Below are positions 1 to 11,029 of a stretch of DNA of 64,000 nucleotides, piece by piece. Source of the DNA: Siphonodentalium dalli (taxonomy: Eukaryota; Mollusca; Scaphopoda; Gadilida; Siphonodentaliidae); assembly GCA_032622095.1 (NCBI GenBank), contig CP136061.1, positions 67,645,127 through 67,709,126 of the forward strand, read 5' to 3'. The position numbers and the translations under genes are program-made. How positions within the stretch are numbered: position 1 is the first letter of the stretch; the number at the start of each line of letters is the position of its first letter. The notes under the pieces were generated by a model. It was not told where the DNA came from, searched no databases, and saw only the letters and a program-made list of their open reading frames with translations.

Positions 1-452
1 TTAGAATAATTTTACATGTTATAATAGCTACAATGGTGTACTTCAAATATTTCTCAATCGACCTGCCGAAAATGCCAAAAATACAAAGAAATGTGAGAAA
101 TACCTGTTTCCATTGAAATGATATTGAAAAAAAAACACATTAAAGTAATGAAAAATACAACTGTGAATACGGTGTTTGGGTCCCAAACACACAACAGCCA
201 TTTGCGCGACATGGAACAGAAAAAAGCGTTCCGTGGTTATCTATTTCTGACATGGCAGCAATAAAGAGTGTTTATCAGACTTCTGGCAAAACGTTGAAAA
301 CTGCTGAAAAATTGCTGAGACTTTCGCAAGTGTTTTTCAGAACATATGAAGCCGTATATCAATAGCTCGTTTATTTATCGACCTATTGTATCCGCCGCTC
401 CAAATTACGTAGAAAAAAAAATTGGGGGTTCGAATGAGCCATGTCCGTTTAA
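1..452 (-). mobile_element. MITE-like family A, copy 1
   Basis: Reverse-oriented copy of a ~430-450-bp dispersed family with other copies at 20864, 23400, 24048/25315 and 28521. It shows the shared landmarks in reverse order: the 'ATTTATCGACCTA' block, the 'GGGTCCCAAACAC' block, the 'CATGGAACAG' block, and the end reading ...GCCATGTCCGTTTAA at 438-452. It has no coding capacity. The other end may lie outside the window. Confidence 0.7.
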
Positions 453-479
453 ATAAAACAGATGTTTTTTCAGCTTTTA

Positions 480-870
480 TGGTAGGTTAATACACTGTTA
501 AGTTTGTAAGGTATGGTTTACAGGCAATTCGTCGTAGACGCCGACATGATGCCAGAATATGAACGGAAACATGCATATAACATGCATCTTTACCAGAGCG
601 AACGGCATGAGCAGTAAAATTGATGTAGTTCCACATGTAACGGTACTACTAGCACTTGCCTTCATATACCTGTATGATTGATTCTTGCGGGATAATTGCA
701 TGTTATTTCCAGGGAAATTCCGTGGAACTACAAAGCTTTTACTTCTCACGTAGTTAGCTGCATGTGGTAGAGATGCATTGTATATGCTTGATTCTGTTCA
801 TATTCTGGAATCATATCGTTTTCTCCGATGAAATGCCTGCAAATCATATACCGCGCAAACTTCCCAGCGT
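480..870 (-). repeat. Dispersed foldback repeat family C, copy 1
   Basis: The reverse complement aligns along its length with 4080-4460. Shared landmarks are 'AGCTAACTACGTGAGAAGTAAAA', broken here into its first and last ten bases, 'ACATGCAATTATC' and a 'GCAAACTT' end block. Both copies contain a short open frame starting MRSK. Divergence with indels and the lack of frame conservation argue for a non-coding repeat rather than a gene. Identity by eye is about 65 percent. Confidence 0.55.
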
Positions 871-1236
871 ATGAACGTACCCTTACAAATGAAATTCGGA
901 TTATTGTCGATGTTTTGGTTTAAACAGTAATGTATTCCATGATATGTAAGATATACCAGATATACATTATGTTGTCATAGAACGGATTCGATATCAAGCA
1001 TTGTGCCTGAGAACATTACGTATCAGTTATGTGTTGTAGTTGCTCTGTGTCTCAGAGTCATTTCCACCATCTGTATGGGTGTCGTTGTCAGTAGACGCGA
1101 CATATTAATTAAGTTGATTACATTTTCGTCATGATCGAATTGCACACCAACGAACATGATGCGAATAGTCGAATCGCCAACGAATGGGCGCCAAAAGTTT
1201 CTGATTTTGCAAGCGCGACTTAAATGGGTACTGCAG

Positions 1237-1406
1237 TTTAAGATAACCTACTAGCCTGATCGTTTACAGAATACCACTTCGACTCAAATCACTTATTTTT
1301 CTATATAATATCGACATTAGATCTAATGTCGATATTATATAGAAAAATAAGTGATTTGAGTCGAAGATGTATTCTGTAAACGATCAGGCTAATAGGTTAT
1401 CTTAAA
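1237..1406. repeat. 170-bp near-perfect palindrome without spacer
   Basis: The arms meet at 1321/1322 (GACATTAGA|TCTAATGTC) and extend 85 bases each way, with only about three mismatches (near 1251 and in the CCACTTC/GAAGATG stretch). There is no loop. It could form a long hairpin or cruciform. I see no flanking target duplication and no other copy in the window. Confidence 0.9.
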
Positions 1407-1797
1407 ATCAAAGTTAATAATTTGATATAAATTTAATTTATGGCTGGAGCCATAAAATAAATAACGAATTCCGTGTACAAGACGTAATCAAATTATTATG
1501 GGGATTGGGCAATTCGTGGCACACATGATCGTGTACACAATTATATTGATACGGGGCGTAAAATCAAGCCACTCGCATAACATTACTTCGTACTCAACAG
1601 ACTTTCAAATAAAGGAAATCTGGTTACCTTATTCTACGACTCAGAGACTATAGAAACCAACAACAACATTTGAGTATGTACAGTATCCCTTTAAGGCCGT
1701 TTTTGCATTCAGGAATATCGTTTATAGGCGATTTTTTCGGAACGAATTAAGGACTATTTGTTAACATTTTTGCGTAGTTCAGACATCGTATTCTACG

Positions 1798-2223
1798 CAA
1801 TCCTGCAAATAGTGTGTCTGTCATTTGCAGAATGAGGTCCCCAGTGGGTGAATTTAGTGATGCTATCCCGCACATCATCAAATTTACCATCTGGAGACCT
1901 CATTCTGCTTAGGCCTCATTTTCTTGGAAGTATCTATAGTATAAAATTAATATTGTTTTTAGTTACGTTTTCCCTTCTGGGAATGTCCCCTAATTTGCAG
2001 AAGATAAAATGCATAATCGAGGTGCCCAATGGGTGAACATCACCAATTTCAACTGGGGAACTTCAATCGCCCTAGGTCTACCATAGCAGTTGGGAGCCAA
2101 AGCAGAATGAGGTTCCCAGATGGTGAATTTGGTGATGCTAGCCCACTTTGTGGGATAGCATCACTAAATTCATCCTCTGGGGACCTCATTCTGCAAATGA
2201 CAGACACGCTATTTGCAGACTTG
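1798..2223. mobile_element. TIR element built from palindromic GCAGAATGAGGTCC modules
   Basis: The outer arms 1798-1872 and 2149-2223 are inverted copies (CTGCAAATAG, TGTCTGTCATTTGCAG, GAATTTAGTGATGCTATCCC). Inside, 1827-1908 and 2102-2194 are each self-palindromic and begin and end with GCAGAATGAGG/CCTCATTCTGC. A third, degenerate half-module lies at 1997-2060. The object looks like two ~85-95-bp palindromic MITEs fused into a larger foldback. No transposase is present; short open frames across it are mirror products. Confidence 0.75.
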
Positions 2224-2983
2224 ATTCTACGAAAGGGAACAACTATTGTTGTTGAATATTTTGACAATAATAGTTTAGTGCATGGTGCATTCATCAGATG
2301 TTTGTAATGGTCGAGTCATAATATATCAGTTTGGAGTAGTGAAATAGGAACTTAATATGCGACTTTACTTAGTGCTTCGTCTGGATATAATTAAATTTGT
2401 CACCATTCACTTCTGTCTTACAAATGAACAGCTACAATGTATATTACGTACCATTATCACGGACCAGCATTGCAATTTATGTCGCAGAACAGCCCGGCCA
2501 CGGACAACAAAATTGACAAGCGATAATCACCCGATGGCGCTTAGCAATGCAAAAACTCAAATTGAGTAAAATTGGCTATGGCATTGTGAATACTAAATAA
2601 GTCGAATACTGGTTTCTATACACGGACGAGGGTGAGCGGTTGATGAGGCGATGATGCTCTTTTAATTTGAAAAACCATATAGCCTTGAGGAACCAACATC
2701 CTTTCCGAATAATACAATTAAAAGGCTTTCACGCTATCGGGAAGTATCGGAAGTTAGTTTGATTATGCTCTTTTCGGGATGATCAGACGCCGCTGAGATG
2801 TTCCAATGTGAAGCTTTTAATATGAGAGGAATATGTTTTATAATGTGCCGCCGCGAACTCGTACGCTGTGTCTCCTCTGCATATAATGCAGTGACATAGT
2901 CCATTAGCTATAGAGGAAGTGTACTGTTTCATTGTTCGATGGCACGTAAGAGAGCATTGAACTTACAGGGCAAAATGGTCGTT

Positions 2984-3436
2984 GATTCGTTTCCGGCCGA
3001 AGGCCGGGTAGGATGGTTGGACTGCATTTTCCAGGTGCCTTCATCCTTCCTTGGTGTAACCACCACACCCGCCATTTGACTTTAACCAGGACCAAAGGTA
3101 ACCATATTAGTCGTTAGGTACAAAGTCAGTATGACCGAATGGTCATATATCTTCTGTTTACATCCAGTGACAGTTACAGTGGTGTAAATGTGGTTCGGGT
3201 GCCCTCTAACGGACGCGGGGGCAATGGAATAGACACTGGGCTCTGATTGGTTAATATTCCTGTCTGTTTCACGTAAATATCACAACACGGCTCTTCACTA
3301 CATATTGCCATTGGCACTGATGTCAACTCTTTGTAGTGAAGTATGAATGCACTGGTGTCTGCATGTTGTGGTATGGTGAATTAAAGGACCTGCAAACTGC
3401 AATCCGACCATCCTACCCGGCCTTCGATAGGAAACG
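2984..3436. mobile_element. Foldback repeat around a GGCCGGGTAGGATGGT motif
   Basis: 2984-3075 and 3355-3436 are inverted relatives sharing CGTTTCC, CGAAGGCCGGGTAGGATGGT and TGCA-TTT-CAGGT. A shorter CTTCACTACA/TGTAGTGAAG hairpin lies at 3293-3345 inside. The open frames in this interval sit across the arms and are not convincing proteins. Confidence 0.55.
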
Positions 3437-3829
3437 ACTAAACTACTCTTATGGTGTGAACAATTTTTTATAGGTGTATATAATACGAGTGAGGTATTGA
3501 CAATTAGGGGACGTCTCGTTGCCCCGATTTCAAACAGCACTTCGCAACATAATAATTCTCACTCTGTCGAAGCTGACGTTTGACATTCGGTTGAGTTACA
3601 ATAATTATAAATTCGAAACAGTGGATTCTATTTTATTTCATTCCTATGTGTGATTTACCTTGATTTCTCGAGTGATTATAAACGATAATTTCACTAATTT
3701 AACTAGCGCGTTATGTACATGTTATCATAAGCGGTATCGAAATGTATGCGTCATGGGTATAATGGCGGTATCATTCAGATTTATGGTAAATCCAGATGTT
3801 TATAGTGAAGATAATAAACGAAATAATTC

Positions 3830-3958
3830 CTTGATTGAACTGGCGACGTGAAATAATTCATCCGAGGCAGGGACTATTTTCGTAAAACAATCGAGCTCTC
3901 GTCTTTGTACAACGTTCCTGCCTCACATGAATTATTTCACCCAACCAGTTCAATCAAA
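3830..3958. repeat. Hairpin with ~44-bp arms and 40-bp loop
   Basis: The left arm 3830-3874 (CTTGATTGAACTGG, GTGAAATAATTCAT, GAGGCAGG) pairs with the right arm 3915-3958 (CCTGCCTC, ATGAATTATTTCAC, CCAGTTCAATCAA) with a few mismatches. The loop is 3875-3914. It is probably a short foldback element. Confidence 0.8.
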
Positions 3959-4079
3959 TGATTATTCTCTATATAACTAACTGTGACCTGTCTCCGAATC
4001 TGAATGAACCATGAATATTATTGGACATATTTGGAAAAAAATGGCAGTTATGGATACGTTCACAAATTCGCCAGTTTAC

Positions 4080-4460
4080 ATGGTATGTTATGCAGGCATT
4101 TAACCATATAGAAAACCATATGGTGTCAGAATATAAACCACAGCTAACTACGTGAGAAGTAAAAACTATATAATTCTACTACTAGCGCTGATATCGAAAT
4201 TTATCCGTAAAACATGCAATTATCTCATTAGAATCAACCATACGGGTGTTTTAAGGCAATATGTTAGTACCACCCTTGCATATGTAACTACCGAAGTTTT
4301 ACTTCCAATGTCGTTAGCTTTGGTAAATATGAATTGGATATATGCATGTTGCCGTTCTTATTCCGAAACCATAGGGTTTTCTATGAACAAACGCCTGCAA
4401 ACTATGCCGTGCAAACTTGCCAGTGTGTGGATGTACCATTCATGCATGCAACTATAACAG
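4080..4460 (+). repeat. Dispersed foldback repeat family C, copy 2
   Basis: Diverged counterpart, in opposite orientation, of 480-870. Its own ends are inverted relatives: GCAGGCATTTAACCATATAG near 4090 against ATAGGGTTTTCTATG and CGCCTGC near 4370-4396. The 101-codon frame across it is an incidental frame; the other copy does not preserve it. Confidence 0.5.
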
Positions 4461-4896
4461 TTGCAAGCCACAATCTGCAAGCGTAATCTCTCTGATATCG
4501 TGTATTATACGTTTGTGACGTCTATTTATTTGAGAAGAGCCAAAGCAAATTGTCGTCCAAATCACCCTCCCATGCAGTGTAATAACATGAGTGGGTTGTG
4601 GTAACAATTAATACTAATTAGATGCTCAACCATCTCCGTCAACAAATTAATGACATTGATTTCAACTATGTTCATCAATTCCTCGCTCTGAACAAATACT
4701 CCTTTGCTTTCGATTTATATTACAAACAAATCTCAGCTTGTTTGTTTCAAACATATCTTCCGTTTGACCTGGATTTTAAGGGCAGGCAAGGGTTGTATGC
4801 CTATATTGGATTGTAATTAGTAGCCGGAACGCGTCTCTAGATTGAGCTTCAACAAACCAAGGACTTACTGGTTGAACATAAACCGCGACCATAACT

Positions 4897-5045
4897 TAAA
4901 ATCTTCTCAGACCAGAATTCAGCCAGACTTGAAATCTTCTCAGACCAGAGACCAGAATTCAGCCGATAGTGTACACATTTCAGATTATATTGGTCAATTA
5001 TGTGCGTATTTCCGCGAGGATATGTTGAACATACATTTTACGACT
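4897..5045 (-). repeat. Short tandem duplication plus end fragment of repeat family D
   Basis: 'ATCTTCTCAGACCAGA' and 'ATTCAGCC' occur twice at 4900-4965. Directly after, 4985-5030 carries GTCAATTATGTGCGTATTTC and GCGAGGATATGTTGA. That is the same end block seen, in either orientation, at 14028, 51785 and 53475, so this is a truncated copy of family D. Confidence 0.55.
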
Positions 5046-5221
5046 ACCAGTATCTGAACCTAGTCTTAACTCTACGTATGAGTTGCGAAACCTCCCTATT
5101 ATTAGTATGTGTTTTATGTTTATGTTTTATAACATATACAGTAGTTTCAACGCGTCAAAATTGGACTGGATATCTTTAAAGCATGCCAAATTGTAAAATG
5201 GGTGTTTTCCAATTTACTTAC

Positions 5222-6263
5222 ATCGTCCTCGGAAAATCCATCCTCCGTGGCATCCGTAGAGTCAGAAAAACCGTCTGCATCGCCCCAGCCATCGGTGAAG
5301 TCACCCCAGCTACCTCTGTCGTAATCGGAGAAGTCCTCATGAGTCCGATCATACATCGAATCACTCAGCCAATTGTCAGAAGTCACGTCGGCATCTCCGA
5401 AAGAGTCTGCTGTTGTTTCTCTGTTTAACTCACTTGAGTCTAATGTTTTCTCGAGATCGTGAACTGTGTTTGGCTTAAGGCTCGGATTTGAACGGAGAAC
5501 GGGTTCCAAGTTCGTGGTTTCTCCAGAAGGCACATGAAGGTATGCTTGCAAAGCTTCATCGTTGAAACTTCCGTATTGTTCATCAGATGATATGATCTTA
5601 TTTCCTTGTCGACCGATAGGTTCTAAACCGGACAGCAATGTGATAATATTAACAATGTCATTGTCTTTTTCAATATGGCTGCCTATCGCTGGTACGTGTT
5701 TTCGTTCCATTGCCCCGCCATTATCATCTAGAACGCCAACCCTGTTCTTTGTTCCACCACTATTCACATCATTTCCACTAGCGTGAAACAGATCACTCGC
5801 ATCATCACTAACACCTACCATCCTAGCATAGTCATCAGTATGTCCGTGCATAGGATTATCTCCAAAAACACTTATACTGTTCCTGATAATATTATCGTAG
5901 CCTTCGTTGTCACTGTTCCTGAAATGTTCGCGAGTAATTTCGTTTTCCAGATCGTTGTCTATTTCGTTGCTGATCCACGATCTTTTGAACTTTTGTTTCA
6001 GAAGAGAAAAGTAACGGTTTTGTTGACGAGAGTTCTTGATCCTGTTATAGAAATAATTACCAAGTTGTGAATATGTAATGCGTTTCAATTTTTGAACACG
6101 AGCGAGCGTAGATGATTGTCCTACTTGATAAGCCATCGGAAACTTCGGAGTAAGCTGACCGAAGCTCACGCCGAACCCAAGCGTTTCGACTATGAGCGTG
6201 AGTGCCATCAGGATCTCGGGTGGCCAGATGCAAACTCGCATCGTCGTCTTCTGGGCGACCAAT
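5222..6263 (-). CDS. Exon of a secreted acidic protein, partial gene
   Basis: I do not recognise this protein. The exon is bounded by a pyrimidine-rich acceptor (TTTTCCTTTGCAG, intron ending at 6264) and a GTAAGT donor starting at 5221. The first ATG, 6241-6239, opens 340 codons that end in phase 0 at the donor. Residues 1-28 look like a signal peptide: R2, a hydrophobic core at about 10-27, and likely cleavage after SFG. Residues ~45-85 are basic, with KR/KxKR dibasic sites. Residues ~86-340 are rich in Asp, Glu, Ser and Gly, and the last ~60 are strongly acidic with repeated Trp-Gly-Asp and Asp-Gly-Phe. That composition would suit an extracellular matrix or biomineral-type protein, or a processed precursor (inference). 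Downstream exons must lie below 5222 and were not found. In the genomic frame, the 24 codons past the donor are intron read-through, and the seven codons before the ATG run into the 5' UTR from a TTG. Confidence 0.75.
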
Positions 6264-6266
6264 CTG

Positions 6267-8040
6267 CAAAGGAAAATTGCAACATTTAAACAAAATCGCC
6301 ATGCCAGTTAGGCATTTTATATTTTATTTGGTTTACGGATTTGTTTTTTTACTCAATGGTAGGCGAGGTGGAAGGGGAAAATATGTATACTTTTAGGGGG
6401 TTTCTGTTGGCGTGATCATTGCTCCATTTTTGGGCAGATTTCAATGCAGATGTCTGCTGTATAATAAACACTCTTGTCTATAACGGAAGCCACGGTATCG
6501 CCTATGCTCACGGCAAATATATTTTATTATTTGGAAGTGTATTTAAAGCAAGAGGCAGAGAAATAAAAAAAATAGCGCCAAGATTGGCGTTGGTTACGTT
6601 GTCGTCCTTGTGCATTTATAATAACATCTTCATGGTCTTTGGGTCGATAATATTGTATACTATACACAAAACTATTTTTGTTTCAAATTTATTTGTTTGT
6701 ATATGTATGGATTAATATTCCCATCGGCGGGAATAACAAAACCGAAAAATACAAATTAAACAGATTTTATGTTTTGATAGGGGAATCCGTAAACCAAGCT
6801 TTATGTCAAATAAAATGCCTTTCAACAAATCTGAGACACATCGAAAAACGTACTGGATAACGTTCGTACCTCAGCTCATCACATGGTGTCATGACCTGGG
6901 ATGACACTGAACTAGGCACACCGTCGGATCGGGTTCTGATGATATTAGGTGTCCCGTGTGCATCAATGTGTGCAAATTAAAGAAACATATTCTGGTGATG
7001 ATGTCACGGATAAGATGGAAAAATGACCTGGTCAACTTCGAGTCATCGGACACATGGGTACTAGTATAAGCCTGGCCTGTCCCAAGAATGAGAAACATAT
7101 TGGGATATTACAGTGACTTATAGGCCCAGGAGGCCGGGTGCGTTTATGTCAACATTCTTTTTTTGTTTCACACTTATGTAATTTATGCACATGTCACTTT
7201 AAATAAATGATCAAACAACAGCTATCCCGGGTCTTGGGTCGAATACACTCATTCACAGCATGTTTCGTAAAGGCTATACTCAAATTACCGTTCAACTCCA
7301 TGCAGGGTTTGTCACCCCCCTCAATGACTCGATAAACCGCTGCCACCGGCCACACATTTTGTGGACTTCTGAGATAGTCGTATATATACACCGAACGAAC
7401 AGTGCTACGAATTGCCCGTGGTCAGCCCATAAAATATTAAATGAAGTTTGCATCATTCCGTATACCGTAAGTTCGAAAACGCTGATAGAATCTTGGCACT
7501 AATTCATGCAATGGGGTTATCCGTCACATTTAATTTGTATATACATGTATACACAACACACACAACTCTTTATCTTTCATGTAAAATTGTTCAATCTATC
7601 GGAAACCTGTCATTATTAATCAGCAGGCGAAATTTATAAATGGACTTTTCGGATTTACACTCCCGAACGACCACTTGTTGTGATTTTATATTTATCGAAG
7701 CAGACAAAACATTACATTTTCATTACATGTTTAGGATTGTAAACGTGTTGTCTCCACCAGGGTTATTGGGAAAACCCGCCCTAAATATAGAATGCCTAAC
7801 TAGTACTCAGTCGGTTAATGAGTCAGAAATAAGTATGACTGGTGTGCTTTGGTACAGATTGACCACCATTAGCGCCATTACTACGAAAGAACATATTTAA
7901 CTACATGGATTGGACAACTACCATCGGCCTCTACTGTACATGGAATTAGCAAATTATTAGTTACCGGAACTGGATTTACATATATAGTTAGTTGGGATAT
8001 TATCGTTTTAGCCGATATCACGGAGTCGCGGTATCACGGA
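6267..8040. other. Non-coding stretch, no gene recognised
   Basis: AT-rich sequence with only short open frames and no recognisable domain. It probably contains the upstream intron of the minus-strand gene at 5222-6263. A possible minus-strand donor (GAG|GTACGA) lies near 6868. No tandem array or clear inverted repeat was seen. Confidence 0.4.
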
Positions 8041-8042
8041 GT

Positions 8043-8555
8043 TGTCCGATTGGCAGAAGAAGAACCGCACATATGGGTAATTTCACAATGAGACTGGCTT
8101 GGCAGAGGTAGAACCGCACAGAGGGGTAATTTCACAATGAGACTGGCTTGGCAGAGGTAGAACCGCACAGAGGGGTTAATTTCACGAGACTGGCTTGGCA
8201 GAGGAAGAACAGCACAGATGGATAGTTTCGCAATGAGACTGGTTTAAGGATATTTATTTACCAAAATATAATGGTGACGGGATTGGAGGACAAATGCTAG
8301 CCACGTTGATGGACCTCCTCTCCCGCAATGAGACTGGCTTAGCAGAGGAAGAATCGCACATTTGCTCAACTCAAATCGCACATCGTAATTTCGCAATGAG
8401 ACTGGATTAAACATTTATTTACCAAAATAATATGGTGACGGGATTGTAGGACAAGTGCTTGCCACTTAGATGGACATCCTCTCCCACAAATTAGACTGGG
8501 TTGGCATAGGAAGAACCACACAGAGGAGTATTTAGCTATGAGACTGGTTCGTGTC
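8043..8555 (+). repeat. Compound tandem repeat, ~50-bp and ~165-bp periods
   Basis: About seven copies of a unit containing GAGACTGG(C/T)TT, GGCAGAGG(A/T)AGAAC and CGCACAGA recur every ~50 bp at 8050-8225. The array then becomes a larger unit: the block with TTATTTACCAAAATA, ATGGTGACGGGATTG and ATGGAC..CCTCTCCC occurs at ~8249-8325 and again at ~8409-8485. It is non-coding. Confidence 0.85.
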
Positions 8556-8559
8556 ATTT

Positions 8560-9612
8560 TCTACCAGCGGTGTCTCTTACCGATAACACCTGCCATTTAA
8601 ATTGTCGTTTGCTATTAAACTAATTCAATAATATCACCTAGCTAATGCGCGAAACTTGTATCGTATAAAATAATGCAGCGCATCAATTGTTTCTGTGGAA
8701 CGTGTCATTCACATGCCAACGCAATAGGAGACATAATAAGTAGACAAAGTAGACATAAGTAGACAAAATAGTCCCACGCAAATCTGACAATTATTTGGGA
8801 AACTCATTATTTATGGACCGGGTTGAACACCATTTTGTTATTATGTGATCAGTCTGTGTTGTCGGCGACAACATTATTGAACACGTATTTTCTCAAATTT
8901 ACAAGAATCTTGTACATTCTGGTATTTTGACAGCGGCGATAATGTGAGAGTGGTTATCGACGCCATGAGAGCTTGTGGTTCGTGTATCTGTCACGTTTGC
9001 CAGTTGCTAACCAGCGACACTGGTTTAAGTGCACACGTATGGACATATAACCATATACACGGACTTTTGTCATTCAACAACACTGTCATCGTGATATGGC
9101 CTATCAGCTCACCAGTTAAACCAGCTATTGCAAATATGTCTACTACGTACGTAACTACAGTAAACACTATTATCTGTTATATATGTTATCCTCGCGTACA
9201 TCATATTGTGTTCCGTTCCTACACCCGTAATAACTCTTGGGGCTTTTATTTCAGTCAACAAAGGCCCGTTTCAAATCATCTTTGGCACGCTCCGAACAAC
9301 CATGGAGAAAGAACAGACCCAATGTACGGTTTCCTTGTTTCATGTTTTAGGCTTGCAGGCATATTGTCCTTACAGTGAGAAATGCGTCCGTGGGAACTTT
9401 GTATTTCTGTATCTCAGTCATTGTTACGCCACCTGTGGTGTATCTAGCTGCTGAGATTTTGATATTGCGTGGTGGACAGGGCGAATGCATTGTGGGGCTT
9501 TTATTTATTTATAGAGTTGGAAATTCCGTTTATTTAAAAGTCGGAACTACGCGACCAGTAGGCCAAGTCCAGTAAAACGGTTCGTTATAGGTGCTGGTTG
9601 TTATTGTTATTT
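8560..9612. other. Non-coding stretch with an unassigned 144-codon frame
   Basis: The plus-strand frame 8944-9378 overlaps other open frames. A TTTTATTTCAG acceptor-like site near 9254 and a CA|GTGAGA donor-like site near 9375 could bound a ~120-bp exon, but none of the three frames gives a recognisable peptide. I cannot call a gene here. Confidence 0.3.
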
Positions 9613-10932
9613 TAACGGAATTCTGAGTTGGTCATTCGCGAAACCAATATATTTTATATTCTATAATTAAAACCGTGGGTATATAATATATGATCCTCTT
9701 TATGGATATTGTAGGAAGGTAAATTTAGCTAAAGCGGTGGGATATCTTGCAAGACAACACATTTCGGTTTGCGCTATAACTGCTCAATGTTTTAAGGTGT
9801 TACACAACGTCTGATAAAAAGAGTTCTATCTGGAATATTCACACAATTTTTTCAGAGAACATGCATAGAGTAAACATAGTCCTATCGGACTATCGTAAAG
9901 TAGTTCCGTTTAATTCGGGATTAATTAACCCTCAGACTGCCGAAACTGCCGACAATAAATTCGCTTGTTTGTGTCCCCCGAAAATCAAACTTGCCTGTTT
10001 AGAGGTCCCATTTTCGTGGCTAATGGTGATAGAATCACAATTTTTCAGTCAAGTTCATGGATAAATTACATTACACTTAATCGGCTTATGTCCGCGGCCA
10101 TAAACCTGCGTTTTGATAACAATTTATTTGAGACAAACTGTTGCGCGGGTATCAGTCGGCGCTTATCGGTTGAAGTTATTATGATCGTGCAGCCTGCACG
10201 TGCAACAAGTGTTCAAATACAACAGAAAAAAAAATACTATGTCAAATAAATAACGTGATCAATGGACAGACACGTTTCATTTCCGTGGGACACGAAAAAG
10301 CGAATTTAATGTCGTCAGTTTCGGCAGTCTGAGGGTTTTAATTAATCTCCTTTACGATATCCCGATAGGACTATGTTTACTCTATGTTCTCTGAAAAAAA
10401 AATGGTGTGAATATTCCCGATAGAACTATTTTTATCAGACGTTTTGTAACACATTAAAACATTGAGCAGTTAGCGCAATTTTCTGAAATTTCGGACTATT
10501 TCGTCTATAAAAATACGATGAGCAACTGAAAATGTTTTTCAACATTCTGGAAGGGGTATATGTCCATGGTATATATGTTTAAAATTTCACGCATAAACTA
10601 TGACAGATAACAAAGTTATAATTAGTTTTATAGGCCCACCATAAATCCCCTATAATAAACGCATGCCTCCGTAAGCACATGGCTTTGCTGTGGATACTTT
10701 CGTTCCCAGCATGCATCATTCTCGCTATCTGTAAAATGTCTATGAACAATGGCTGCATGTGCCATGCACTCTTAGCTTTGATCCGCATTTAGAAGCATTA
10801 TGGTGTGGCGAATGAGAAACCTGCAGTAATTTATAAGCCGTAGTTCATTGTAATAATTTGAAGAATTACTTGTCTTAACGGAATTCTGAGGCGGTCCATT
10901 CATGTAACCAATATATTTTATATTATGATTTA
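9613..10932. repeat. 55-bp direct repeats flanking a foldback element
   Basis: 9613-9667 and 10877-10932 share TAACGGAATTCTGAG and AACCAATATATTTTATATT in direct orientation, about 1.26 kb apart. The pair encloses the foldback at 9769-10478 but does not abut it, so this may be a larger or older composite unit. The 10480-10876 interval holds nothing recognisable. Confidence 0.6.
9769..10478. mobile_element. 710-bp foldback element with ~200-240-bp inverted arms
   Basis: The left arm starts TTGCGC at 9769 and the right arm ends GCGCAA at 10478. Matching blocks run inwards in the same order on both: AACTGCTCAATGTTTTAA, CGTCTGATAAAAA, GAATATTCACAC, CAGAGAACAT, AGAGTAAACATAGTCCTATC, CCTCAGACTGCCGAAACTG and AAATTCGCTT. 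The arms differ by scattered substitutions and small indels. The interior (~10010-10265) has only short open frames and no transposase. It is a non-autonomous DNA element of unknown superfamily. Confidence 0.85.
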
Positions 10933-11029
10933 TATTTATGACTAATAATACGATCTTGGTGGCGTTACCATTTCTGACTATGGTTTTCTTGTATATCATG
11001 TTAGAGTGATATCTACTTTGCCCATGGGT

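Noticed and set aside
415-440. tRNA B-box-like string GGGGTTCGAATG
   Set aside because: No A box or cloverleaf around it; it is part of the family A repeat end.
6242-6262. Upstream TTG start giving a longer 371-codon version of the secreted protein
   Set aside because: The seven extra codons lie between the splice acceptor and the first ATG, and the signal peptide fits the ATG at 6241. The last 24 codons lie beyond a GTAAGT donor.
8944-9378. 144-codon plus-strand frame
   Set aside because: No recognisable domain, overlapping open frames in other phases, and weak splice signals only.
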